Assembly: GCA_029718625.1 (NCBI GenBank)
Contig: JAINUF010000032.1
Span: forward strand, 248,001-312,000
Direction: 5' to 3'
DNA: 64,000 nt
Origin: Synaphobranchus kaupii
Lineage: Eukaryota; Chordata; Actinopteri; Anguilliformes; Synaphobranchidae
Below are positions 10,001 to 22,456 of the stretch, piece after piece. Each line of letters opens with the position of its first letter. The stretch's first letter is position 1. The translations under genes and the position numbers were made by a program. Below the pieces are notes generated by a model. It made no database searches and had not been told where the DNA came from. It was given only the letters and a program-made list of their open reading frames with translations.

Positions 10001-13000
10001 ACTATGGGAACAACGGGATGGCCGCCTTCCTGCAGGCAGCGAGAGCAGAGGGCATCTGTGTGGAGTACTCAGAGGCGTTCTACAAGACCAACCCTCGTGA
10101 AAAGGTGCGACGCGTGGCAGAGGTCATCCGCAGGTCCACGGCCCGCGTCATTGTGGCGTTCATTTCCACGGAAGACTTCCTGGTCTTACTGTCAGAGCTG
10201 GAAGGCAAGGCGCTGGCCCCTCTACAGTGGATTGGGAGTGAGTCATGGGTCACTGGCCGCAAGATGTTGCGGTTTCCTCTGTTCGCTGGTGCCATCGGCT
10301 TCAGCATTAGCCGCTCGGTCATTCCAGGGCTGCGGGACTTCCTGTTGGACCTGGGGCCAGAGCAGGTTTCCCGCTCACCCGTCCTCACAGAGTTCTGGGA
10401 GAGTGCTTTCGGCTGCAGCCTGGGAGGAGGTCAGAGTGCAGCAGGCCGGAAACCATGCGATGGAAAACAGAATCTGCGAGACCTGCAGAATCCTTACACG
10501 GACACATCCCATCTGCGCATCTCCAACATGGTATACAAGGCTGTGTATGCTATAGCCCACGCCATGCACAGTATCATCTGCACAGATGAACCTAACACTC
10601 CACCCCACTGCAACACAAGTATCCGAGTTGAGCCACGGCAGGTAAACAGTCCATTACACAGTGTTTCAAATATAATCTCATACTAATAATGCGTCGTGCA
10701 TGAAGTGCACAAAGCAAAGTTCTGTCAGGAAAACATAGCTGCAGCCGACCAATGTTCGGCTTCAGTAAACACATGTTCTCATACTCAACTAATCACATGC
10801 ACACTTCACTAATGGAGCGGCCCTTTTAAAAATGAGTCAGATCTCTCCCATACTGCTTTTGCCTGACTGCTCGTTTGCTTTGCTGCTGCTGGTTCCAAAA
10901 CATTTGCCGCTCACCCTCCACCACCCCAGCTTCCATCTGTTGTTTGTATCTGCTTCTATGTACTGGGAGTTTTGGTATATCTCGATTCAGTAGGGGAGAT
11001 GTGTCATGCTCCCTGTTTGATAGGTAGTGCATGCTGGTGCGTGCATGAGAAGAACATAGAGCAGATCCATTCAGCATCAAACCAAAATAACGATATATTC
11101 ATTCACATATTGAATACGTGAGTTGTCCTGACAGAAATTTCATGATTATGATAATAATTTGTATTTGGCTGATGCCCTATTCCAGGATGACTTACAGAAT
11201 ACCAGTTGTTATCTGAATGGTGGAATCTGAAACACCTGATAATTTTCATGCTGGTCATAAGAACCTGGGAAAGGCACATACCAATGTTGAGACTGCAAGG
11301 GTGTGGCTATTGGGGAAAACTGAGTGGATAGTTAATATAGAGGTTGGGTGTAAGTTGTGATGGTTACTAGCAGGTGTACTATCAGCTCTTTGACTCCCTC
11401 CCATCAGGTCACAGAGCACCTGAGAAAAGTGAACTTCTCCAGGAACGGGTACAAAGTCTCCTTCGATGCCAATGGGGATCCTGTGGCCACTTATGAGTTT
11501 GTGAACTGGCAGGTGCTGAAGGATGGGCACATGGAGTTTGTGACCGTGGGCCACTATGATGCATCCAATCCGGATGGACAGGAGTTCATCGTGAATAAGA
11601 ATATTACCTGGGCAGGCGGCCAGCCACAGGTAATTTTACCTTGAATTTTCATTTCATTTGACAGATATGGGGGCATGTTGGGAGTCAGCATAACGTTGTG
11701 CTATTTGTTTAAAGGTGCCTGTGTCAGTGTGTAGTGAGAGCTGTCCCCCAGGCACTCGGAAGGCTGTGCAGAAAGGAAGGCCTGTCTGCTGCTATGACTG
11801 TGTGCCCTGTGCTGAGGGAGAAATCAGCAATGCTACAGGTACAGAAAAGGAGGAATAGTTCAGTCTATGTAGCATATTAAGGGGTCGATTTACTAAGATC
11901 CCAAATAAGGGGTGTTATTTTGCGGGCGCAGCCAAAGTATTTGCACGTGTCATCATTTCACACTTTGCGGGTGATCAACTAAGAGCCATAATGTAAATTA
12001 CTCCAGCTGCAAACAGCCATATTTAAATGAGAGAATTTGCGTGTTTAGAATGGTTATACTGTAAGAAAATGGTGAAAAGACTGGCAGCAATGTTGTCGTT
12101 TTTATGGTATTTTTTTAAAGCACAACTGAACTTTGGTATAACTTTGGGTTGTGTAATTACTTGACCATGATATGAGTCACAATGGTAGCAAAATTTTTAG
12201 ACCATTTTAGCTGCCCTATAGAAGTGAATGGAGAGCAACAAATACCCTATTCTGGATTATCACCCCAGGGGAGCACAGAACAACTAACGAACATATTTCC
12301 CCATCATTTGGACTCATATCATGACCAGGTAACTACACAACCCAAAGTTCTACCAAAGTTCAGTAGTGCTTTAAGTGTAGGGTATAGGCTACTGTTGCAC
12401 TGAACGAGGTGGCGGTTATTACGAACTGTTTCACTGGATGTCTCATAGATTCTGCCACGAGTTACAGATGTTTGAGAGGACTGAAATGATCATTAACTAT
12501 GCTCAGCCTACTAGCACCAAGCCTATTCCATTTGATCATGGGTTTTATTTCTATAATGTTTTGATTTTGAGCGTTAGCTAGAATGGGCCATTTATTTAGC
12601 CCCCATTGTAACCACCGAACTATATAGAAAAGTAGAAACCAGAAGGTGGGCGTGTCCTGAAGTCAGGTTTTTTAGTAGCACCAAAAAAGCTGAAGGGGGG
12701 GCGACATGTAATGGTGCATCGCCCTGTCTTCGCCCATAGACTGCCAGCAAAATTGGGGCCCTGTCATGTCGTAATTAGCATACTTTTTAACGATGTTAGA
12801 ATCATAAATTATAATTATAATAGTAGATTTCACTTGCGATAATGAGGACCATGTATTATATCACAATCTCTGGAAAAAAAAAAATTTTAATTCCGAGGGT
12901 TGACCAGCATTAATTTACGCTGTGCCCCCAGCCTACAGATGTCGGGAAGCACAAAAAAGATAACAGCCTCCTTTTGCCTCCGGTCAGCCGGAGGAGGAAA

Positions 13001-16000
13001 ACTTTTTTTGTTGTTGGTACAACCAAAGCCCATAGAGAGAGACTATACAATCTCTGGTACAACTAAGGCTCTATCTTGGCGATTTTGGCGCTTGGCGTAA
13101 AGTCCATTTTGGGCGTGTCCAAGTCCACTTTTGCTATTTTAACGGCGTGTTTTTTGGGCGCTAAGCACGGCGCAAGGTGCAAATGGGCTGAACCTAGTCT
13201 TTTCATTAATTATAGGTGTGTCTTGGGCGTGACATGCAATAAACCGATCAAAATGTCATATCCCATTCCCTTTAAAAGCTTCAGTCTCACCTTAGAAAAC
13301 GCCAAATTAGCCAGCTTGTTCAGCGAATTTCGTTTGATTATGCAATGAAAGTGTCAAACATCAATTCCATGAGGCTGTTCTCATGGAGTTCTCGAAGTTC
13401 AAGCTTCATCCGAAGTTCATTAGGCTACCTGCATAGTAATATTGATTAATAACATAAATACCGTTATTTTGCCTTAATGATGACACTAAATACAATAAAG
13501 CTGTCAGGTTGGCAACCCATATGTTCACGCATATTTCCCCTTGTTTAATAATGTCCTGTTTATGGAAATGTGACCAACCTGTTTTACTCGTAGCGTAATG
13601 CTTTAAAACAATTCACTTTCCCAGGAAGACCGTGAAACGTGCGACTTACAGCAGGGGAAAAAGAGAACATGCAGCGCATATGCAGAGAATGACATTAAAA
13701 TTAATAGTGAAGTAATTGTGTAACGTGCTGCAAATTTGTTTTCATTTCTAATTAGACGCTTAGTTCTCTTTAAAATCGTTTTGTTCAGTTATGGAATAAC
13801 AGGTGAAATCAGCTGGGTTTTAATACGCTGAGAGTATGGAAACGTGGTCACTAATTTAAAAAATATGAAGGTCGAAGAATAGCTAAGGTTACAATTTAGT
13901 TAACATGGTGACATTTATCTCCGTTTTTTAAACGTAGGCTATCGAAAAAACCTTATGCACAGCGAATCAGCTGTAGCCTAGGCTATTTGAAAAACAATAA
14001 ATGCAATATTCACTGGACAAGGTTTTGAACTTTTTTCAGTCACAAACCATTCTATTTACTTACAGGATGTATTCCTAGATAAACAGAGCTGTATTGTAAT
14101 GACATCTGAAGCATTTTCAGAACTCAAATGTCCGTCTATTGCCGTGCGCGAGTTTTCCATTGAATGACAATTCACGCATTAGGTGTAAATGACAATTTGC
14201 GCATTCGGCTTGATATACGTAGGTGTTATCAGCTCCTTTTTAATGGATAGCCATTGTCCCGTACCATCGCACATCGCCTGGATGTTGATGGAGTGGGCTG
14301 AAAGCAATTTAATGTGGCATTCCCCTTCGCTGAGGGAAAGGTAGGCTATGTGGACCTATGGACCCTTTTATTATTATGCATTTTTTGATATAGCCTACAC
14401 AATAATAATATTTCACATTGTAATCTTGATATTTTTAGTCATGCTTGTGCGCGCCCCTGTGTGTAACAGACAGGAGGGTGTACACGCGTTGTGCACACGC
14501 CTATGTAGACGCACTTATATGCGCCGTTAAAATAACATGTAAACAACTGCGACATGACTTTAGACCAGGTTTGTGGTGGTTCTAACGCAAGCACTTTCTG
14601 CTGGCTCAAGATAGCAATACGCCAAAAATAATCCTGGCCACTCATCATCTTAAGACCACCACGCCCAGTTCACTTGCAACGGGCGCAAGAATACAACGAC
14701 GTGAGCACTAGGCGTTATAATGAACCCAGCGCCGGGTGTAAGATAGCAAAGACGCTTGCATTTGGGTTAGCGCCGCTTTGCGCCGGGTGTAAGATAGGGC
14801 CCTTGGTATTCAATGAGATACCTAAGTCCTGCTGTGTCAGAAAGCGTCTTTAATGTTGTTAATTAGTTTAGATAGATAACGTTAGCTACAAGCTAGCTAG
14901 AGGATAAGATAGCTAACTCTTAGCTAACTAGCTAGCTATTGCTATCACCAAACTATTATCTATAGAGTTCGGTGATTGCTCTCCTAGTTTCCAGCATAGG
15001 CTGGCTAACGTTAGCTAACTGCAAGTAATCGATCATCAGTCAGGGACGTGATAATTCAAAGAGGTTATATGTATAATCAACTGATTTACAGTTGAAGTTA
15101 TATTGTTCAAAATAGCTCTTATTCACCAAGACATGGCATTACACACATTTGCCTTTAGCTTTTACTTTATTTTAAATGAACAATGTCTTTGATATATACA
15201 GAGATATATAGTTCGGTGGGAAGCACATAAAACACAACAGTCTTGGCTCCGATCAACCCGGTTTCAAATATTTTCAGAAACATGTACGTATTGGTGGTAG
15301 GCTACAACTCAGACTGGATGTTCAATAACATACATAACGTCAAGTCCTGCAAAGTAGGATTACTTAGTTAGCTGGATAGCTAACTGTACATACTAAAACC
15401 GGGAACAGCTCTTTTTACTTCAGTCCGTATTCTAGAATTGGGATGTTTTTTTCTCGGTGCAGTAGTGGTATCCAGTTAAGAAATCCTGCTTAGGTATACC
15501 CCCTGCTGTGTCAGAAAGCGTCTTTAATGTCTTTAAATCGTTTTGATAGGTAGCCTAACATTAGCTAAAAGCTAGGTAGATAACTAAGTTAACTGCAAAT
15601 AATCGTTGGTCAGGGATATTTAAGAGGATAAACCAAAGAGGTTATGTGTAAATTACACTGCAATCAATCGATGTAACGTTAGCTAACGTTACAGTTTTGG
15701 GGAATAGATTTCAGGTGCTTCATTTTTCACAATACTAATAGAAAAGCCTCTTGGACAATCCAGCAGGTTGTCATAGCTCTGACTAGCTAGCACTGGAGGA
15801 AGCATAAATAACGTTAACGCATAGGCTACAAAGTGACTAAGCAATATGGTCATAGGCTAGTTGTAATTTCCATGCTGTATTAGTCGTTTGCTGTATATAT
15901 GTAGCTGTCGTATAAAACACAAATTTAGCTGTTTTTCTCCTTATGTTACGACAAAAACAACTTGGCTTGTTTGCATTTTCATTGCCCAGCTGAACCACCG

Positions 16001-18069
16001 AACTGTTGTAGTTGCCACGCACGTAATTTTCGTCCATTAGTAACTAAAGTTACCGAGTGGGCTTTAAGATATCCTTGTAAAATGTTTCTCAAATAATATA
16101 GTTTAAAATCTTTCTGTAATGCTGAATTACTAAATCAGGACAGATTATTTATTCAAAATAGCCTTTATTCACCAAGACACATGCTATTACACAAATTTCC
16201 TAATCACGTATAGTTACTTATATTATGAATGTAGCTTTCTAGGTTCTAAAAAAAGACTATACTATAACATTACGTCTCTTTAGGCGACTCTACCATCTAC
16301 TCTCAGTTGACATTATCATACTGCTGGGCGCCGCGATTTTAGGACCACGACGGACACCGTAAGGGAAGTGAGCCGTGATTGGCTGCAGAGGCTACCCATA
16401 ATCCTTAAGGAAATGGTGCAAACTGGCCCGGAGTGGGCGGAGATTTGGTAAAATGGGCGGAGAATGCTGGCTTCAACGGAATGAATGGGAGAGATCCAGC
16501 TTGTAGTTTCTAGTATTCTATATAGTTCGGGGATTGTTCCGCAATCATTTAGAACGTTCAGGTATGGATATTCCAAACACACCCATACGTGTCTTGCTAC
16601 GATGACAGCCGTCATCTTATCGATTCCGTGTCTTAATACTTGCTTTCCATTTGTACTAAAATACACCCGCAAATACCTTTCCAAAACTTCATTTCGGGCT
16701 TAGTAAATGACATTACACGTACTAAAGTAATCAATTTGCATGACCAACTCCCACTATTTCACGAAATAATGTAGGGACACCCAATTTTGCATATTCATTC
16801 AGGCAAACCTGCAAAAATGAGAAATCTTTACATTTTAGCACAAGCAATCGTCTTTACACCCCGATAGTTGATCACCTCGCCTTCGACTTTTTGCGGGTGG
16901 TAACAGTTTTACATGCGCTTTTGTACATGCAAACCTTTAGTAAATCGACCCCTAAATGTATTACAACTTAATGTATTCATGCAAGACAATGTTGATGAGT
17001 TTAATTTTGGGGCAAGGATCTATAGCAGACAATGTTAATGATTTTAGTTTTGGTGTAAGGATCTGAAACAGAAAACTAGTCACAGAAACTAGTTTCACAT
17101 GTCCTGACCTCTTCTGTACACCCCTGAACAATGGGGTATTCTCTCTGTTGTGCAGATTCCCTGGACTGCATCATCTGTCCAGCCGACTACTGGTCAAATG
17201 CTGAGAAGGATGAATGTGTACTAAAGCCTGTTGAGTTCTTGTCCTTCCACGAGGTTCTGGGTATCATCCTGGCAGCATGTTCAGTGACTGGGGCCTGCAT
17301 GGCCATCACGGTGGCTGCCGTGTTTTACAGACACAGGGACACACCCATTGTGAAAGCTAATAACTCAGAGCTGAGCTTCCTCCTGGTCTTTTCATTGAAA
17401 CTGTGTTTCCTTTGCTCTCTTACCTTCATCGGCCGGCCCTCTGAGTGGTCCTGTATGCTGCGCCACACTGCGTTTGGGATCACCTTTGTCCTCTGCATCT
17501 CTTGTGTTCTGGGGAAAACAATAGTGGTATTAATGGCCTTCAGGGCTACACTTCCAGGCAGTAATGTCATGAAGTGGTTCGGGCCTCTGCAGCAGAGACT
17601 GAGTGTTCTTGCTTTCACTCTCATACAGGTCCTTATTTGTGTGCTTTGGTTAACAATATCCCCTCCTTTCCCCAACAAGAACATGAAGCACTACAAAGAA
17701 AAGATCATTCTAGAATGTGATGTAGGATCAGCAGTGGGATTCTGGGCTGTACTGGGTTATATTGGACTCCTCTCTATATTGTGCTTTGTTTTGGCTTTTC
17801 TGGCTCGTAAACTGCCTGACAACTTCAATGAAGCCAAATTCATCACATTCAGCATGCTCATATTCTGTGCAGTCTGGATCACCTTTATACCAGCTTATGT
17901 CAGCTCACCTGGGAAGTTCACTGTAGCTGTGGAGATATTTGCAATTTTGGCTTCCAGCTTCGGTTTAATCGTTTGCATTTTTGTCCCTAAATGTTTTATA
18001 ATATTGTTTAGGCCTGAGCAAAATACCAAAAAGCACATGATGGGAAAAATGCCATCAAACTCTCTGTAA
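7045..18069 (+). CDS. Receptor B: complete six-exon V2R/OlfC chemoreceptor
   Basis: Exons: 7045-7271, 7954-8248, 9844-10641, 11408-11629, 11715-11838, 17156-18069; all have GT/AG borders and phases 2,0,0,0,1, joining to 859 codons, normal for the family. Residues 1 to about 20 are a signal peptide; 76-514 form the Venus-flytrap domain; 515 to about 580 the cysteine-rich linker; about 588-835 seven helices; the tail carries [14 protein letters not shown]. By alignment to calcium-sensing receptor, amino-acid-contacting positions look retained: Ser155 in GASSSTPS, Asp225 in SDSDYG and Glu307 in GSESW, suggesting an amino-acid odorant receptor of olfactory neurons (inference). The first ATG is used because the signal peptide follows at once and TATTTAAA lies 33 bases upstream. 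Intron 5 is 5.3 kb because of a transposon. A possible polyadenylation signal lies at 18253-18258. It pairs a type I 5' half with an alpha 3' half. Confidence 0.93.
8340..8576. repeat. Dispersed fish repeat in B intron 2 (GATGCTCCAATATC type)
   Basis: A non-coding stretch starts with an AGGGATGCTCCAATA/GGTATCGGTATCGGG motif common in fish interspersed repeats. It is matched by about 52105-52324 in gene F intron 2. The family was not assigned. Confidence 0.45.
8577..9655. mobile_element. Non-autonomous hAT-like element in B intron 2
   Basis: Ends are CAGTGTTGGGG and CCCCAACACTG, with inner similarity to either side (TGTAGT/ACTAC). It is flanked by 8-bp near-identical duplications, CAAATGGA (8569-8576) and CAAAAGGA (9656-9663). 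The end sequence and 8-bp target duplication fit hAT. No transposase frame is seen. Gene F has the same insertion at 52325-53404, so it predates the separation of the type I 5' halves. Confidence 0.8.
9307..9472. mobile_element. Small inverted-repeat MITE nested in the hAT-like element
   Basis: Opens with ATTAGTAGGCCGACAG, then ACAAAACTCCCAGGCACTC, and closes with GAGTGCCTTGGAGTTTTGT then CTGTCGGCCTACTAAT, a hairpin of about 40-bp arms. The F copy is at about 53055-53220. Confidence 0.7.
10642..11407. other. Gene B intron 3 (short, type alpha)
   Basis: 766 bp with no coding sequence. It holds a degenerate TTTGGCTGATGCC repeat near 11160 and, at 11279-11280, the TA that is the uninterrupted counterpart of the Tc1 insertion site in C and F (GGCACATACCAATG). 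Confidence 0.75.
11881..16952. mobile_element. 5.1-kb TIR transposon in B intron 5, possibly PIF/Harbinger-like
   Basis: Left end GGGGTCGATTTACTAA at 11881, right end its inverted copy at 16936-16952, flanked by TAA on both sides (11878-11880, 16953-16955). The 3-bp TAA duplication and GG-start inverted repeats resemble PIF/Harbinger elements, but no transposase or Myb-like gene was recognised. Subterminal GATCAACTA and GTTGATC motifs also mirror each other. A second element (13067-14802) is nested inside. Internal sequence from about 14820 is rich in TAGCTAGC-like short repeats. Copies of the right half precede exon 6 of A and E; C and F lack it. Confidence 0.7.
13067..14802. mobile_element. 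TIR element with GGGCCCTATCTT-type ends, nested in B intron 5
   Basis: Begins GGCTCTATCTTGGCG and ends GCCGGGTGTAAGATAGGGCC. It shares almost its entire length with 42070-44067 in pseudogene E intron 1, at an unrelated insertion site, which fixes both boundaries. Rich in GCGCC motifs near the ends. No transposase was recognised and the superfamily is left open. Confidence 0.75.
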
Positions 18070-19229
18070 TGTCAGTAATGTTGATGAATGATTGTATTTA
18101 AAATGTTTGTTATGTTACATTTTATTATGGTACTGCTACTGTATATTTATTTGAGTGAAAAACATACGTCTATAAATATATCTGAGGACCATATTTGTAC
18201 CTCTAATATTAACTTATCTGGAGCCACAGACCCTCAGGGATTTCATACCACCAATAAAAGATTGATGGTAGTGTTTGTTTTTCCTGGCGCTTGTGTACAT
18301 TGTGTTATTGTTCAATCCTTGCTCAAAATGCACCAAGCAAATGAGCAAGATCATAACATGACTTACAAGTTCTGTGGAGAGCAAAGCCTGCCTGCAGAGT
18401 GCTGTTGCTGGAGGGCAGGGAGAGTCAGGCTCACTCCTTTGGGAGCTGCAGAGGGGAGATGGTGGTATGGCTCAAGTTCACTTAAAGTTCAGCTGCCAGA
18501 GTAACAATATGCATCATCACTATTGGGGTAGTTTGTTGTTCAGGGTGTTTGAGTTTCTTCCAGTGTCCAGTTTTCTCATGGATGTCTTGAAGAATGAGGG
18601 GGGCAATGAGCATTTCCTTTGACAAGTTGGCAGGGTGCTTGACCTCATCCAGCATGGCTGCATTGCAAAGCCGCATTCCAACTCTCAGTACCCCATCTTC
18701 ATCCAATCTATACATATGACTGCTCCTTTTCACACTGCCTCCTTGTTGCAGATTTCACTCTTACAAGATCGATGTATTAGTGACTATTCTCCATGAATTG
18801 GTGGTCTTCCTGGGACTAGGCTTGGGTGATACTGAAATTCCCCTAGACGATATTGCTTTAAGAAAAACAACGATATTCAATATTATCATCCAAAACAAAC
18901 TGAAGAATCAGATGTGCATTGCAATACCATTAAGCGCTATTTTACACAGGCGATACTCATCAGCTCAGATCAGTAAAACAGATCAATCTATTGTTGAGTA
19001 TTTTTATTCAAAAGCACAGTATTTTTTAACACCATTAATGTAACATGTCATATCAGAAATATAACAAACTAACATGAATAATTACTAAGAAGCAATCTAA
19101 ATAAACTGGTTAAATAAAGTCTGGTTTTGGGGCTGATTGCACCAGCTATACGTAAGATCAAACATAGGCTAGTTAATATTAAGTCTTTACTAAATTAAGG
19201 TTTGCATATTACTAAATCTAAAATTTAGT
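18070..19229. other. Gene B 3' flank
   Basis: Starts as the 3'-UTR sequence shared with the other loci, including AATAAA at 18253-18258, and follows the A and E downstream sequence until about 18530, where similarity stops. The remainder shows no gene or clear repeat boundary. Confidence 0.6.
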
Positions 19230-20860
19230 TTGATTATACAATGAAGCATTGTCAAACATCAATTCCAGCAGAGTGAGTTCAAGCTTCATCCGTAGTTCAT
19301 ATTACGTATTACATATGACACTAAATAAACTAAAGCTGTCGGGAACTAAAGCTAAAGGCTGGGAACCCATAGGTTTACGCATATTTTCCCTTGATTTATA
19401 TCGGCCTGCTTATGGAAATATGATCAACGCGTTTTTACTGGTACCTTAATGCCTTAAAACAAGCCCACTTTCCCGCGATTCCAGGAACAACGTGCGTCTA
19501 TTCCGGGACAGAAAATGTTTTACTTTGGGGAAAAACAATAATGCCCATTTCACAATGTAATCTTGATATTTTTATGCATGTTTGTGGTGCCCCTCTGTAA
19601 TAGACAGGAGGGTGTACGTGCATTGTGCACACACCTACAGTGCCTTGCGAAAGTATTCACCCCCCCAGGCATTTTTCCTATTTTGTTGCAGTACAACCTG
19701 TAATTTAAATAGATTTTTATTTGGATTTTATGTAATGGACCAACACAAAATAGTCCAAATAGGTGAAGTGAAATGAAAAAAAAAACTTGCTTTAAAAAAT
19801 TTAAAAAAAATAAAAAACTGAAAAGTGGTACATGCATATGTATTCACCCCCTTTGCTTTAATGTATTTTTAAAGTATCATATTTAATATTTGGTCACATA
19901 TCCTTTGCATGCTGTTACTTCCTGAAGTCTGTGACCCATCAACATCAAAAGACTCTCGATATCTTATTTTCAGGTACTGTTACAAGCGATACTATAACCT
20001 CTCTGCATTTGAATGGATCTCTATGGGAATTGGGGGGTGAGACTAGATTCAGATGTAAATTACGCTGGTACAGTATGGAACACATGACTGGCTAAATGGC
20101 AGTAAGTCATCAAGGGTCTAAGGTATCAAACGAGCCCCAAACCATCACTCTGCGGCCACATATGGAGTAGATGTGGGTGGCTCACTGCAAGGGTTATTTC
20201 TCCTGACTCATTTTCCTATAAAACTCTATGGGGAAAAAAGTCAGGAGAAGAAACCCTTAAAGTGATCCATCCACATCTACTCCATATGTGGCCGCAGAGT
20301 GATGGTTTGGGGCTCGTTTGATACCTTAGACCCTTGATGACTTACTGCCATTTAGCTAGTCATGTGTTCCATACTGTACCAGCGTAATTTACATCTGAAT
20401 CTAGTCTCACCCCCCAATTCCCATAGAGATCCATTCAAATGCAGAGAGGTTATAGTATCGCTTGTAACAGTACCTGAAAATAAGATATCGAGAGTCTTTT
20501 GATGTTGATGGGTCACAGACTTCAGGAAGTAACAGCATGCAAAGGATATGTGACCAAATATTAAATATGATACTTTAAAAATACACTAAAGCAAAGGGGG
20601 TGAATACATATGCACGTACCACTTTTCAGTTTTTTATTTTTATTTTATTTTTTAAAGCAAGTTTTTTTTTTTCATTTCACTTCACCTATTTGGACTATTT
20701 TGTGTAAGGCCATTACATAAAATCCAAATAAAAATCAATTTAAATTACAGGTTGTAATGCAACAAAATAGGAAAAATGCCAAGGGGGGTGAATACTTTCG
20801 CAGGGCACTGTATGTAGACTTAAACTATTTAACCCTATTAACTTTGGCCCTCCAGAGGCA
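19230..20860. mobile_element. Degenerate copy of the GGGCCC-type element split by a foldback element
   Basis: 19230-19637 resembles 13360-14501, for example GTCAAACATCAATTCCA and GACAGGAGGGTGTACG, with internal deletions, and the match resumes with TGTAGAC after 20812. The interruption at 19638-20810 is a foldback element inserted at a TA; the uninterrupted target is CCTATGTAGAC at 14500-14510. Confidence 0.65.
19638..20810. mobile_element. 1.17-kb foldback element with Tc1/mariner-type ends
   Basis: Ends are CAGTGCCTTGCGAAAGTATT and its inverted counterpart finishing GCAGGGCACTG, flanked by TA duplications (19636-19637, 20811-20812). The two halves are near-perfect reverse complements over about 580 bp each, with a short centre near 20215-20245. 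No transposase is present, so it was moved by a related enzyme. Confidence 0.9.
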
Positions 20861-21020
20861 ATTTCCAATTTTCTACTAGTCTTATTTAAGTGTCAATAAC
20901 TCAAAAAGTATTCACTGCACATCCATGGTTGAAAGTTCTAATTGAAGAAGAGGCTGTATCGTTCAGAAATTTGCAACAGAATACATTTATTTCAAAATAG
21001 TCACATACAGTATATACATA

Positions 21021-21564
21021 CACTGCCTGGCCAAAAAAGAAGTTGCAGTTGCACCAGTCCATGCATAGTGCCCACTGTACAAGCCTCTGGAGGCAGTGTT
21101 ATGATCTGGGGTTGCTTCAATTGGTCAGTTCTAGGCTCAGCAACGTTATGCAGCAATAAAATGAAGTCAGCTGAGTACCTGAATGTACTGAATGACCAGG
21201 TTATCCCATCAATGGGCATATTCCAGGACGACAATGCCAAGATTCATCAGGCTCAAATTGTGAAAGAGTGGTTCAGGGAGCATGAGGAATCATTTTCACA
21301 CATGAATTGGCCACCAGAGTCCTGACCTTAACCCCATTGAAAGTCTTTGGGATGTGCTGGAGAACACTTTACGGAGTGGTTTGACTCTCCCGTCGTCAAT
21401 ACAACATCTCGGCCAAAAATTAATGCAAGTCTGGATGGAAATAAATGTTGTGACATTGCATAAGGTTGTCGAAACAATGCCACGACGAATGCGCGCCATA
21501 ATCAAAGCTAAAGGCGGCCCAACAAAATATTACAGTGTGCGACTTTTTTTTTGGCCGGGCAGTG
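21021..21564 (+). mobile_element. Internally deleted Tc1-like transposon
   Basis: Ends CACTGCCTGGCCAAAAAA and TTTTTTTTGGCCGGGCAGTG, flanked by TA. It contains the C-terminal part of a Tc1 transposase in two frames: a block with [10 protein letters not shown] and [11 protein letters not shown], then, after a shift near 21320, [14 protein letters not shown] and a terminal MPRRM segment. The second catalytic Asp and the final Glu are readable, but the N-terminal DNA-binding part is missing, so it is non-autonomous. Confidence 0.88.
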
Positions 21565-22456
21565 TAATACGCATAAAATAAGTAACCTAATGTATTTAAA
21601 TACCTTTTTTTTTAAACTTAAAAAAGCACGTGTTTTTACATAACAACAGCAACATATTTCAGCCCTAAGTGCGATAGGTGGTCTCTGTGGAAATGTTGAC
21701 TGCGTGCGACTTTGGCAAAATGTAACAAGATAAACTCTTCAGGGCTAATCAGAAAACAGTTTTAGATTCATATACAGGTAAGATATTTAAACATATTAAA
21801 AAAATCTTCTAAACCGAAAGTGCATCAGGTACTGTAGGCTATATAGTACAGTAAGCAAGGGAAAACGCTGAATGCTTATTTGTACATTTAAAAAAAATAT
21901 GGTTTCTACATCTGAACATGATTTTCTTAGCGTGTATAAACAATGCATTTTAAAGTCTGTGGCTGTGGCAAGACGAGGGTCATGTGCTTTGGGCTATTAA
22001 TAACACACTCCTAATTTATTGCCCTTCAGTGCAACTGGACAGGCTAAGGTTTTCGCAAGCAGCTACCCTTTTCTTAACTATATAAAATGCAAGGCATTAA
22101 TATGCTGTCAGTATTTACCTTTTATTACTAATATTGAAAGGGGAGGATATGACGGGGCAGCAAAATTTTGGTAGGTGCAATTTTGAAGCTGCCAAAAATA
22201 TGGCTAAACTCCTATATTAAAAAAGTTTGACAATCACCAAATTTACCATGCGTGATAATCTCTTTACATACTGCAAGTAATTACAACCCTTTGTGACCAA
22301 TAATGACAGGGGAGGGTATCAGGGGGGAACTAAAATTCTGGTAGGTGCATTTTTTAAGCTGCCAAAATCTGACTCCCCTCCTATAATAAAAATGCTAAGT
22401 CTGACAATCAACAAATTCACCATGCATAATCCTCACTTCATATGCTTTTTGTTATT
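21565..22456. other. Non-coding spacer before gene C
   Basis: No gene is visible. It contains a direct repeat at about 22139-22257 and 22309-22432, both with GGTAGGTGCA, AAGCTGCCAAAA and CTGACAATCA-like segments. Confidence 0.6.
22139..22432. repeat. Two-copy direct repeat of about 120 bp
   Basis: Copies at 22139-22257 and 22309-22432 share GGGGAGG, AAATT(T)TGGTAGGTGCA, TTGAAGCTGCCAAAA, CTCCTAT and ACCATGC in the same order. Confidence 0.7.

Noticed and set aside
9962..10555. Long alternative frame over exon 3 (also at 25288-25881)
   Set aside because: It overlaps the real ligand-domain frame and lacks any family motif; the long frame follows from GC-rich third positions.
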